Shown: positions 1-7,202, counted from the first letter of the stretch. The stretch is 18,741 bases of DNA from Roseicyclus sp965662675 (GCF_965662675.1 NZ_CBFIIK010000043.1:1-18741), one strand, 5' to 3'. Notes: generated by a model not told the origin, from the sequence alone. Made by a program: numbers and translations.

Positions 1-1
1 A

Positions 2-1108
2 GACCGCCCGATCGATTGGCATGGCACCTCCCACCGCGATGTGGTGCTGATCCCCTGGGGCGAGGTCGACCCCGGTGGCGCGCGCCGCGCGGCCGGCATG
101 TTCGACGCCCAAAGCCGCTTTCTGCCCTATGGCCACTGCTGGCGCTATCCCGGCGGGCCGATCACGGTGCCGCCCATCCCGCCCGAGATTGACGACAAGG
201 TCGAGCGCCTGCAGGGGCGCTGGCTCTTCGGTGGGCTGTTCTACGCGCATTTCGGCCATTTCCTCGTCGAGACGACAACACGCCTTTGGGCCGCACCGCA
301 GATCGCCGATCTGGCGGGGATCGTCTTCTACCCCAAGCAGCGTATGACCCATGAATGGCGTTTCATCCGTGGGTTGGTGCCGTTTTTCGCGCAATGCGGC
401 TTGGGCCATCTCAAGATCCGCGCGCCCCAAAGCCCGGTGTTGATCGACGAGGTGATGACCCCGCCCCCCGGCTTCGGCATGGGCGAGATGATGGCGGGGC
501 GGCCGGAGTATCGCGATTGGGTGCGCGACGCGCTTGGGCGCGATGTCGAACCCTTGGGGGCGGAAAACATCTATGTCTCGCGTGCCCGCCTCCCGTCCAA
601 GCGCGGCGCGATCATGCTCGAGACGCGGTTGGAGGAACTGATGGCGGCGGCGGGCTACACCATCTTTCATCCCCAAGAGATCCCGCTCGAGTTGCAGATC
701 GCGCAATGGAAGGCGGCAAAGCGGATCGTGGGGCTGGACGGCTCGGCTCTGCATCTGGCCGCGATGCTTGCCGGCCCCGACACGCAGGTGGCGCTGATCA
801 ATCGCGGCCCGTCGCAGAACATCGATGACTACATGCGCCAGTTCCACCATTTCGCCGGCATCACCCCCGCGCGCATCGAGGCGTTGAGCGGCTTTTACCA
901 CCCGCAGGGACGGCGCATCGTCAAGCGCGAGGTCTATGCCACGCTGGATTTTCCCCTTGCCGGTCGGCTGCTTTTGGAGGCGGGTTTCATCGACACGGCT
1001 GATGGCTGGCACGACCCGGAGACCGCGCAACTGGCCGCTGCACAGGCCGAGATCGAGGCTGGCCTGTCCCTCGGCCTCGACTTCAAAACGATCGGGGAGT
1101 GGGGCTGA
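2..1108 (+). CDS. Glycosyltransferase family 61 (DUF563) protein, 5' end outside window
   Basis: Probably transfers a sugar from a nucleotide-sugar donor during surface polysaccharide or LPS assembly on the cytoplasmic side of the membrane; acceptor and sugar cannot be read from sequence. The frame is open from the first base of the window, so the gene starts upstream. A GTG at 41 is only an internal candidate, because the residues before it (DRPIDWHGTSHRD) continue in frame. The GT61/DUF563 signature is the block GGLFYAHFGHFLVETTTRLW near nt 230-290, plus the C-terminal GLDGSALHLAAML segment near nt 730-770, which resembles the family's nucleotide-binding end. No signal peptide or membrane helix is visible in the part present. 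The stop TGA shares its A with the ATG of the next gene (TGATG), so the two are translationally coupled. Family assignment is by motif recall; the substrate is unknown. Confidence 0.85.
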   Translation, partial: DRPIDWHGTSHRDVVLIPWGEVDPGGARRAAGMFDAQSRFLPYGHCWRYPGGPITVPPIPPEIDDKVERLQGRWLFGGLFYAHFGHFLVETTTRLWAAPQIADLAGIVFYPKQRMTHEWRFIRGLVPFFAQCGLGHLKIRAPQSPVLIDEVMTPPPGFGMGEMMAGRPEYRDWVRDALGRDVEPLGAENIYVSRARLPSKRGAIMLETRLEELMAAAGYTIFHPQEIPLELQIAQWKAAKRIVGLDGSALHLAAMLAGPDTQVALINRGPSQNIDDYMRQFHHFAGITPARIEALSGFYHPQGRRIVKREVYATLDFPLAGRLLLEAGFIDTADGWHDPETAQLAAAQAEIEAGLSLGLDFKTIGEWG

Positions 1109-1974
1109 TGCCCAAAGAATTCGCCTGTGCGCTCACCCATGTCCGGCACGAAGGGTTTTTCCTTGAGAAATGGATCGCCCATTACAGTGCAATCGTCGGG
1201 CGCGAGAACCTTTTTATCGTGATCGACGGCGATGACTGGACGCCCTCGGTCGACCTGAACGGCATCACGACCGAAATCCTGCATGACGCGCCACGCCGGC
1301 GCATTCAGAACGACCGTTTCATGGCCTCCGAGATGTCGCGCCGGGCTAATACGTTGCGCAAAAGCTATGATTTCGTCATTCGCGGCGATTGCGACGAATA
1401 CGTCGTCATCGACCCGGAGGCGGGCTTGGATTGGCCGACCGCCTTGCAGGAATTAGGCGAAGAGGGTTATGTCTTCGCCCTTGGCATCGATGTGGTGCAT
1501 GGCCCGGACGAGAACACGCCGCTTGCCCTCGAGCATCCCTTCATCGGGCCGCGCCGCTTCGGCTATATGGCCGATACCTACACCAAGCCCTTCGTCATCT
1601 CGCGTTGGAACAACTGGGCGGGGGGGGCGCATCGGCTGATCAATCGCCCGGTGCGGATGAGCGCACATTTCGTGCTATTCCACATGGCCTTGGCCGATCA
1701 TCAGGTGGCGCATGACCGTCTGATCGCGCGCGGCGGCACGGCCCAGCATCGCAGCTTCGTGGGCCATCAAACCGATCGGCTGGATGCCATTGTAGCCGCG
1801 GGATCGGTGGGCGCTGTCTTGGATTTCGCCGAAGCCAAGGATATCGCCTATCAGCAATTTCCCTATGATTCTGACGGGAGCCCTGCAAAGCGGCCGCGCA
1901 AATCAAGCGATCCGCGCGCATTGGAGCAAGGCTTGCCGATCGAGATCCCCGAGCGTTTCATGGGGTTGGTCTAG
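1108..1974 (+). CDS. Glycosyltransferase, GT2-like (Glyco_tranf_2_4 type)
   Basis: A 288-residue putative GT-A-fold glycosyltransferase. The N-terminus (residues 1-40, LTHVRHEGFFLEKWIAHY then LFIVIDGDD) matches the Glyco_tranf_2_4 pattern of a strand, an 'E..fl.EWi.yH' helix and a second strand. The acidic motif RGDCDEYVV near residues 92-100 is the likely DXD-type metal/nucleotide-sugar site (D94, D96, E97). No membrane helix is seen, so it is probably cytosolic or peripheral. ATG at 1108 is chosen because it overlaps the upstream stop (TGATG) and follows a purine-rich GGGGAGTGGGG. A GTG nine bases earlier is in frame but less likely. It is the second gene of a four-gene glycosyltransferase run; the next gene starts three bases after its TAG. 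Donor and acceptor are unknown. It could equally be annotated as a GT92-like or hypothetical protein. Confidence 0.8.
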   Translation: MPKEFACALTHVRHEGFFLEKWIAHYSAIVGRENLFIVIDGDDWTPSVDLNGITTEILHDAPRRRIQNDRFMASEMSRRANTLRKSYDFVIRGDCDEYVVIDPEAGLDWPTALQELGEEGYVFALGIDVVHGPDENTPLALEHPFIGPRRFGYMADTYTKPFVISRWNNWAGGAHRLINRPVRMSAHFVLFHMALADHQVAHDRLIARGGTAQHRSFVGHQTDRLDAIVAAGSVGAVLDFAEAKDIAYQQFPYDSDGSPAKRPRKSSDPRALEQGLPIEIPERFMGLV

Positions 1975-1977
1975 GCC

Positions 1978-2865
1978 ATGTCCACCCTGCCCCCATTGAC
2001 CATCATCACCATCGCACGCGAACCCACCGCTGTGCTTGCGCGTTTCCTCGCATGGCATCTGTCGCAAGGTGCCGCGCGGATCATCGTGTTTCTCGACGAT
2101 CCCGATGACCCGGCGCAAAACAGTCTGGCCGGTGATCCAAGGGTGGTGTTTCGCCCCTGCACCGCGTCGCTTTGGGCGGCGATGGGTGTCGCGCCGCATG
2201 CGCGTTTCACCAAACGTCAGCGTGCTGCGATGACGGCGGCCTATCGCGAGGTCGAGACGGGCTGGGTCATGATCCTCGACGCGGATGAGTTGATGTGGTT
2301 CGCAGGCCGCGACCTGCCCAGCGGTCTGGCGGAGTTGCCACCCGATACGGCCACCTTGCGCGTGCGTAGCGCCGAGGAGGTGACCCTGCCCGACGGCACG
2401 CGCGGCTTTCGCTTGCCGATCCCGCGTGCCGCGGTCGATACGATCTATGGTGACGAGGCGGCGCTGTTTCGGCCGCGCTTTGGGCTGGTCGGCCATCCAG
2501 AAGGGAAATCCATCCACCGCGCGGGCCTGCCGGGTGTCCGGCTCAAGCTGCATTGGGCCGTGGATGCCGCAGGCGAGACGGTGCCGGGACCGGTCTGGGG
2601 AGCACCCGAACGGGCCTATCTGCTGCATTACTTCGCGCCGGGCTATGCGCGCTGGCGGGCCAAGATGGATTGGCGGGCGGGCGCACATGGGTTTGCCGAC
2701 CCGCTCAAGATGCGGCTGGTCGAGATCGCAAGCGGCCCCGACCCGGAAAAAGGCTATCACGCGCTTTATGACCGGCTCCATGCATTGAATGCCGCCGAGA
2801 TGCGCGCCCTCGACGCGCTTGGCGGGCTGTTGCATGAGCGGCCCAACCTGCCGGGGGACGGCTAA
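1978..2865 (+). CDS. Glycosyltransferase, GT2-like (Glyco_tranf_2_4 type)
   Basis: A 295-residue protein related in plan to its two GT2-like neighbours but clearly diverged. Residues 8-45 (IITIAREPTAVLARFLAWHL, then IIVFLDDPDD) form the N-terminal nucleotide-binding region. MILDADELMWF at residues 98-108 carries the DXDE-like metal site (D101, D103, E104). The middle and C-terminal part contains His and aromatic stretches (for example YLLHYFAPGYARWRAKMDW, about residues 220-240) common in this group. No signal peptide or membrane helix is apparent. ATG at 1978 follows the previous stop by three bases, and no strong ribosome binding site is visible, so translation may depend on coupling. The TAA is two bases before the next ATG. 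The sugar specificity is unknown. Confidence 0.8.
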   Translation: MSTLPPLTIITIAREPTAVLARFLAWHLSQGAARIIVFLDDPDDPAQNSLAGDPRVVFRPCTASLWAAMGVAPHARFTKRQRAAMTAAYREVETGWVMILDADELMWFAGRDLPSGLAELPPDTATLRVRSAEEVTLPDGTRGFRLPIPRAAVDTIYGDEAALFRPRFGLVGHPEGKSIHRAGLPGVRLKLHWAVDAAGETVPGPVWGAPERAYLLHYFAPGYARWRAKMDWRAGAHGFADPLKMRLVEIASGPDPEKGYHALYDRLHALNAAEMRALDALGGLLHERPNLPGDG

Positions 2866-2867
2866 CA

Positions 2868-4064
2868 ATGGCACGCTTCGGCATCGTCACGATGATGAAG
2901 GATGAAGGGCCGCGCATACTGGAATGGCTCGCCTATCATCGGCTGATCGGGGCCGAGGACATCTGGATCTACAGCAATGACTGCCGCGATGGCAGCGATC
3001 TTCTGCTCGATCACTTGGCCAAGATGGGGCTGTGTCATCATATCCGCAACGTGGTGCCGCCGGGCAAAAAGCCTCAACCACACGCGCTGAACCGGGCCGG
3101 GGCCGACCCGGCGGTGCATGCGCCTGAATGGCTGATCGTGATGGATGCCGATGAATTCCTCCATATCAAAACAGGCGACGGCACGCTTGCAGCGCTCTTG
3201 GCGGCCTGCCCGGCCAAGGTGGACGGGATCGCCATGAACTGGCGCATGATGGGTTCGAACGAACAGATCGCTTGGTCGGACGCGTCTTTGATGACGCAAT
3301 TCACCCGCGGCGCAGATGATGATTTCCGTCGCGGCTGGGGGGTCAAGACGCTGTTCCGGCCCTTTGCGGGGATGAAACTGGGCATTCATCGACCAAGCAT
3401 GCAAGGCGCGAAACACGATCATGACAAGGCGTGCCGGCTGCTGGACCAGATCTGGGTGAATGGATCAGCGGTGCGGATGCCCCCTTCTTTCATGCGCGAT
3501 GGGTGGCGCGGATCTGCGGCGACGACGGGATATGCGCTGGCCGAGATCGCGCATTTCGCCGTTCAAAGCCGCGAGGCCTATTTGTTGCGTGGCGACCGCG
3601 GCAATGTGAACCTCAAGCCGCAGAAATACGACGCGACCTATTTCGCCATGTTCGACCGCAACGAAAAACCCCATCTGGGGCTTTTGCGCTGGTCGGGCTG
3701 GGTTGAGGCCTTGGTCACCGATTGGCTGCAGGACCACGACCTGAAGCGACTGCTTCAATCCTGCCGCGCATGGCACCACGCCCGGCTTTGCGCCTTGCGC
3801 GATGCACCGGGTTTCGCGGTGGCGATGGAGAGCTTGGCACGCGCCGCCGCGGTGCCTGTTCACGCGCTCGACAAACTGTTGTTCATCCAACCGCTTTCGC
3901 CCGAGGGGAAACGCCGGGTGGCGGCACTGCGCGCGCAAGGCGTGGCTGATGCCCAGATCGCAGAGATCGTGACGCAATCGGTTGCCCAGTTGGAAGCTGC
4001 GCGCGATGCCCGCGAGGCCGCGGAGCTGCGCGCCCTCGGGCTGAACCCGCGCGGATTGGGTTAA
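2868..4064 (+). CDS. Glycosyltransferase, GT2-like (Glyco_tranf_2_4 type)
   Basis: A 398-residue glycosyltransferase, the best family match of the three GT2-like genes. Residues 5-50 hold the canonical start (GIVTMMKDEGPRILEWLAYH, then IWIYSNDCRDGSDLLLDHL). IVMDADEFLHI at residues 90-100 supplies the DXD metal site (D93, D95, E96). After roughly residue 270 comes a helical C-terminal extension, ending in an Ala/Glu/Arg-rich helix (about residues 360-390) that the other two lack and that may be a partner-binding or regulatory tail. GGGGGA upstream of ATG 2868 serves as ribosome binding site. It is the last gene of the cassette. Its TAA overlaps the stop of the opposite-strand DUF1178 gene within TTAA at 4061-4064. 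Function inside the glycan pathway is inferred from clustering only. Confidence 0.85.
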   Translation: MARFGIVTMMKDEGPRILEWLAYHRLIGAEDIWIYSNDCRDGSDLLLDHLAKMGLCHHIRNVVPPGKKPQPHALNRAGADPAVHAPEWLIVMDADEFLHIKTGDGTLAALLAACPAKVDGIAMNWRMMGSNEQIAWSDASLMTQFTRGADDDFRRGWGVKTLFRPFAGMKLGIHRPSMQGAKHDHDKACRLLDQIWVNGSAVRMPPSFMRDGWRGSAATTGYALAEIAHFAVQSREAYLLRGDRGNVNLKPQKYDATYFAMFDRNEKPHLGLLRWSGWVEALVTDWLQDHDLKRLLQSCRAWHHARLCALRDAPGFAVAMESLARAAAVPVHALDKLLFIQPLSPEGKRRVAALRAQGVADAQIAEIVTQSVAQLEAARDAREAAELRALGLNPRGLG

Positions 4065-4522
4065 TTGGTTTTGTCTGGCGGGATGAAGGGCAAGGGCATG
4101 ATCGGGATACCCTCTTCGATCAGCGCGCGCGCCTCGTCCGGGGCGGCCTCGCCATGGATCATGCGTGCTTCGGTTTCATGCAAATGCATCTCGCGCGCCT
4201 CGGCGGCGAAGCGGCCACCGACATAGGTCGAGTTGCGCGCCAGATGATCGCGCATCGCGCGCAACATCTCTTCGGTTTTGTTGGCAGGTTCCGACAGGCG
4301 CGCGCGTTGCGCTTGCGCGGGGACCGGGGCGACATCGGGTTCGGCCGGGGCATGGTCTTGCGTCGTGACACGCGGCGCCATCAGCGCCTTTTTCACGCCG
4401 CCGCCGCCACATTGCGCGCATGACAGCAAGCCGCGCATGGCCAATCCGTCAAACGCATCCGCAGACTGGAACCAGCTTTCGAATTGATGCCCATCGGCGC
4501 AGGTGAGGGTGTATCGGATCAT
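4061..4522 (-). CDS. DUF1178 family protein
   Basis: A 153-residue protein of the DUF1178 family, widespread in alpha- and betaproteobacteria and without an assigned function as far as I know. The N-terminus, IRYTLTCADGHQFESWFQS, is diagnostic. Cys8, His12, Cys35 and Cys38 (LLSCAQCGG) form a possible small zinc-binding knuckle. A Pro/Ala-rich linker (about residues 55-75) leads to a conserved helical C-terminal half containing NSTYVGGRFAAEAREMH and the EARALIEEGIPIMPLPF tail typical of the family. No signal peptide is present, so it is likely cytoplasmic. It lies 44 bases downstream of the NUDIX gene on the same strand and probably shares its transcript. No strong ribosome binding site is seen before ATG 4522. 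Confidence 0.9.
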   Translation of the reverse strand: MIRYTLTCADGHQFESWFQSADAFDGLAMRGLLSCAQCGGGGVKKALMAPRVTTQDHAPAEPDVAPVPAQAQRARLSEPANKTEEMLRAMRDHLARNSTYVGGRFAAEAREMHLHETEARMIHGEAAPDEARALIEEGIPIMPLPFIPPDKTN

Positions 4523-4566
4523 GTCGGGGCCAAGATATGCGCCTTTGCGGCGCGATCAAGCGGGGT

Positions 4567-5043
4567 TTATTTCAATCGCTCAGGGTCGAAACCAAGAAGA
4601 ATTTGCTTCAACTCCGGCTCATCTACCCGTTGCGACGCCTTCTTGCGGCTCATCCACTTCGTCTTGCGCAGACCCGCCTCGGGAAAGGCGGCGTCTTCAT
4701 GCGACACTTCGAGTGCGAAGACGACGACGATACAGGGGATCGAGAGATCTTCGTCCAGCCATTTCGAATAGGAATAGAGGCCAAGGACATCGTCATAGAA
4801 CCTGCCGCGCAAGCCCGCCTCTTCCCATGCTTCTTGCGCGGCTGCCTCGGCCGGGCGCATGCCATCCATGGGCCAGCCCTTGGGGATGATCCAACGCCCG
4901 GTATCGCGCGACGAGATCAACAAAACCTCCACCTCGCCCTTTTTCACGCGAAAGGGCAGGGCGGCGAATTGCGTGCGGGTTTCACGCTTGACGGCGGCGG
5001 CGATGCGCAAGGGGGCCTGTATCGTGGTGCTTTTGCGGGTCAT
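4567..5043 (-). CDS. NUDIX hydrolase, DIPP-like
   Basis: A 158-residue NUDIX-fold hydrolase. The layout resembles the diphosphoinositol-polyphosphate/diadenosine-phosphate subfamily: a strand (QFAALPFRVKKGEVEVLLISS), then WIIPKGWPMDG leading into the Nudix box, ending QEAWEEAGLRG. The catalytic Glu pair of EEAG is present. Compared with the standard G-x5-E-x7-RE-U-xEE-x-GU, the first Glu is Met and the Arg is Gln. The substrate is a nucleoside diphosphate-X compound or related pyrophosphate, not resolvable here. Start: ATG 5043 (MTRKSTTIQAPLR) is preferred because it leaves a free divergent region before the peroxidase gene. ATG 5061 in frame has AAGGGGC right upstream and would add six residues; the frame's longer extension to 5166 would overlap the peroxidase gene. 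Confidence 0.85.
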   Translation of the reverse strand: MTRKSTTIQAPLRIAAAVKRETRTQFAALPFRVKKGEVEVLLISSRDTGRWIIPKGWPMDGMRPAEAAAQEAWEEAGLRGRFYDDVLGLYSYSKWLDEDLSIPCIVVVFALEVSHEDAAFPEAGLRKTKWMSRKKASQRVDEPELKQILLGFDPERLK

Positions 5044-5143
5044 GATGGATGAGTATCGCATGCCCCTTAAGGCTTTGCAAAGCAAGGCTTGACCCCGCAG
5101 CCAAGCGCCATAGGTGAAGGCTACGACAACCCGCGAGGACACG

Positions 5144-5680
5144 ATGCAGCGCCGCGACCTGATCACCGCATTTGCCGCCCTTCCGCTGACGCTTCTGACC
5201 CGTCAGGCAGTGGCCGAGGCCGCGTTTCGCTTCGACTCGATCGATGGCGGCAGCTACGCAATGTCGGATTGGCGCGGCCAGCCTGTCTTGGTCGTCAACA
5301 CCGCCTCCCTATGCGGCTATACCGGCCAGTATGACGAGTTGCAGCGCTTGCACGAGGAATACGGCCCGCGCGGGCTGGTCGTCTTGGCCGTGCCTTCGGA
5401 TGATTTCAGCCAAGAATTGGCCAATGATGCTGCCGTCGCAGCGTTTTGCGAGTTGAATTTCAACCTGACCCTGCCGATGACCACGATCACGCCCGTGCGG
5501 GGGACTAGCGCGCATCCCTTCTACCAATGGCTACGCGCGACCTATGGGTTCGAGCCGGGGTGGAATTTCAACAAGGTGCTGCTCGATGGCGCGGGGCGCA
5601 TGGTACAAAGCTTCGGCGCGAACACCCGCCCGACAGGCGCCCGGATGCGCCGCGAGATCGAGGCGCTTCTTGGCGCGTGA
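5144..5680 (+). CDS. Glutathione peroxidase family protein (Cys type, exported)
   Basis: A 178-residue thioredoxin-fold peroxidase, expected to reduce hydrogen or lipid peroxides. The N-terminus MQRRDLITAFAALPLTLL followed by a QAVAEA cleavage-like segment looks like a Tat-type or Sec signal peptide (RRDLI), so a periplasmic location is likely. NTASLCGYTGQY holds the peroxidatic Cys57 (not selenocysteine). FCELNF holds Cys102, 45 residues later, the position of the resolving Cys in thioredoxin-dependent family members. WNFNK (W140, N141) supplies two tetrad residues. The usual PxNQF Gln is replaced: the sequence reads PSDDF (D87). ATG 5144 is preceded by GAGGA at good spacing; the GTG at 5114 is less likely. 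The stop overlaps the GTG start of the deacetylase gene (GTGA). The reductant is inferred, not shown. Confidence 0.88.
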   Translation: MQRRDLITAFAALPLTLLTRQAVAEAAFRFDSIDGGSYAMSDWRGQPVLVVNTASLCGYTGQYDELQRLHEEYGPRGLVVLAVPSDDFSQELANDAAVAAFCELNFNLTLPMTTITPVRGTSAHPFYQWLRATYGFEPGWNFNKVLLDGAGRMVQSFGANTRPTGARMRREIEALLGA

Positions 5681-6816
5681 AAAAGCCGCTTTTCTTCGGA
5701 TCGGAAATCTATCGCGGGTCAAGCTATGGCGCTTGGCACCCGCTGCGTGTGCCGCGTGTCTCGACCGTGATGGACCTGTCGCGCGCGATGGGTTGGCTTG
5801 GGCCTGAGCAATACCGCACCAGCCCCCGTGCCAAAGTGCCGGCGCTGACGCTTTGGCACACCCTCGATTATGTCGAAGCCCTTGCCCGCGCCGAGGCCGA
5901 ACAGGCGGTGACCGAGGCGGTGCGCGTCCGCCACGGGCTTGGCACGGTGGCAAACCCGGTTTTCGCCCAGATGTATCGCCGCCCCGCCACGGCGGCGGGG
6001 GCGTCGCTTCTGGCCGGGGAACTCTTGGCGCAGGGCGGCGTGATCTACCACCCCGGCGGCGGCACCCATCACGGCTTTCCCGACCGCGCGGGCGGGTTTT
6101 GCTATCTCAACGATCCGGTACTGGCGATCTTGTCGCTGCGGCGTGCGGGTGCTGCGCGCATCGCTTATGTCGATATCGATGCACATCATTGCGACGGTGT
6201 CGAACATGGGCTGGCGGGTGATCCGCAGACATTGCTGATCTCGGTGCATGAGGAAAAGCGCTGGCCCTTTACCGGGGCGCTTGCCGATGACGGCGGCGGC
6301 AATTGCCTGAACCTGCCGGTGCCCAAGGGACTGAACGACAGCGAGATGGCCGCGATACGGGATCAGTTGATCCTGCCCGCCGTGGCGGGCTTCGCGCCTG
6401 ATGCGATCGTGCTGCAATGCGGGGCCGATGCGGTCAGCGAAGACCCGCTGTCGCGCCTGACGCTATCGAACAATGCGCATTGGGAGATCGTGGCTGCCCT
6501 GATGGCGCTTGGTTGCCCGCGCCTGTTGGTGCTGGGCGGTGGCGGTTACAATCCTTGGTCGGTCGGGCGGCTTTGGACCGGTGTTTGGGCAACGCTCAAC
6601 GGCCAGACCATCCCCGATCATCTGCCCGAGGCGGCACAAGCTGTGCTGCGCGGGCTGACATGGGAAAAACCGCCGCAGGCATGGCGCAGCGCACCCGCGC
6701 ATTGGTTCACCACATTGCGCGACATCCCCCGGCCCGGCCCGATCCGGGCAACCTTGGCCGAGCGGCTGGTCACCCTGTCACAGCGCCCAACGGCACGCGG
6801 AAAGATTCCCGAGTAA
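5677..6816 (+). CDS. Histone deacetylase family protein (AcuC-like)
   Basis: A 379-residue zinc-dependent amidohydrolase of the arginase/deacetylase superfamily, the group that includes AcuC, acetylpolyamine amidohydrolases and class I/II HDACs. It should remove acetyl groups from protein lysines or small acylated amines in the cytoplasm. Landmarks: HPGGGTHHG with H131/H132 (general acid/base pair), GFCYLNDPVLAI, YVDIDAHHCDGVE with D166, D168 and H170 (charge relay and zinc ligands), QCGADAVSEDPLSRL with D251 (zinc ligand), and GGGGYNPWSVGRLW with catalytic Y291. Position 172 is Cys where Gly is usual in HHGDG. GTG 5677 is chosen because it overlaps the peroxidase TGA (GTGA). An in-frame ATG at 5527 would add 50 low-quality residues inside the peroxidase gene. 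No signal peptide. The substrate is not determinable; acetoin-related acs regulation is only the family precedent. Confidence 0.9.
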   Translation: MKKPLFFGSEIYRGSSYGAWHPLRVPRVSTVMDLSRAMGWLGPEQYRTSPRAKVPALTLWHTLDYVEALARAEAEQAVTEAVRVRHGLGTVANPVFAQMYRRPATAAGASLLAGELLAQGGVIYHPGGGTHHGFPDRAGGFCYLNDPVLAILSLRRAGAARIAYVDIDAHHCDGVEHGLAGDPQTLLISVHEEKRWPFTGALADDGGGNCLNLPVPKGLNDSEMAAIRDQLILPAVAGFAPDAIVLQCGADAVSEDPLSRLTLSNNAHWEIVAALMALGCPRLLVLGGGGYNPWSVGRLWTGVWATLNGQTIPDHLPEAAQAVLRGLTWEKPPQAWRSAPAHWFTTLRDIPRPGPIRATLAERLVTLSQRPTARGKIPE

Positions 6817-6828
6817 AAAACTCTGGAA

Positions 6829-6860
6829 TTGACATGTCTGATTCTTTTTGTCAGATTTAT
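6829..6860 (+). promoter_or_regulatory. Promoter of hemP with iron-type inverted repeat (TGA-N9-TCA)
   Basis: A perfect -35 hexamer TTGACA lies at 6829-6834, with a weak -10 (CAGATT, 6852-6857) at 17-base spacing. Between and overlapping them is TCTGA at 6837-6841, nine bases, then TCAGA at 6851-6855, an exact inverted repeat of 5-9-5. The core TGA-N9-TCA matches the IRO-box described for RirA in rhizobia; Rhodobacterales also have an Rrf2/IscR-type iron box of similar logic. A site placed across the promoter core suggests repression under iron sufficiency. The regulator identity is inference. Confidence 0.6.
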
Positions 6861-6899
6861 CTCATCTTCCCAAGCGCGACCTCGGATCGGAGCCCCGCC

Positions 6900-7085
6900 A
6901 TGAGCTATCATGACCAGATCACACCAACCGCAGAGCCCACGCACAGCGTGCCACCCCGCCAGATCGGGCCGGTTTACGATGCGAGGCGCCTTGTCGATAC
7001 GGCAGGCACGGCCTTGATCGCGCTGGACGACAAGACCTATCAGCTTCGCATCACGCGGGCCGGAAAGCTGATCTTGACCAAGTGA
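6900..7085 (+). CDS. hemP: Hemin uptake protein HemP
   Basis: A 61-residue protein whose C-terminus, DDKTYQLRITRAGKLILTK, is the conserved HemP/HmuP signature (Y-x-LR-x-T-x-x-GKLILTK). HemP proteins accompany heme/siderophore uptake and in some bacteria (HmuP) act as regulators needed for expression of the heme receptor. The N-terminal 40 residues are variable and probably disordered. ATG 6900 has GGAG at 6889-6892 as ribosome binding site. The gene sits behind a promoter with an iron-box-like operator and has no other heme-uptake gene next to it here, so it may act in trans on a locus elsewhere. Function is from the family; the orphan setting is seen in sequence. Confidence 0.9.
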   Translation: MSYHDQITPTAEPTHSVPPRQIGPVYDARRLVDTAGTALIALDDKTYQLRITRAGKLILTK

Positions 7086-7202
7086 CGTCTTGGGCCGCGC
7101 CACCGATGCTATTGCCGGGACAAGGGGCCGAATTTGACGTAGGCTACGCACAGCCCCGCCAGATGTCGCGCCCCCCGGCACGATCGGCCCGGCACAGGAG
7201 CG

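Noticed and set aside
1903..2874. Minus-strand frame of about 323 codons opposite the second GT2-like gene
   Set aside because: Arg/Gly/His-rich shadow; the plus-strand gene has family motifs and tight coupling to its neighbours.
5044..5166. Extended N-terminus of the NUDIX protein
   Set aside because: It would overlap the peroxidase start on the other strand and has no NUDIX-like sequence; ATG 5043 or 5061 is sufficient.
6811..6823. GAGT-AAAAA-ACTC mini-hairpin after the deacetylase gene
   Set aside because: A four-base-pair, AT-containing stem without a T-run is too weak to be a terminator.
7138..7148. Palindrome CGTAG-G-CTACG upstream of the BLUF gene, next to a TTGACG
   Set aside because: A 5-1-5 repeat is short, no -10 box stands at a fitting distance, and I know of no matching operator; chance cannot be excluded.
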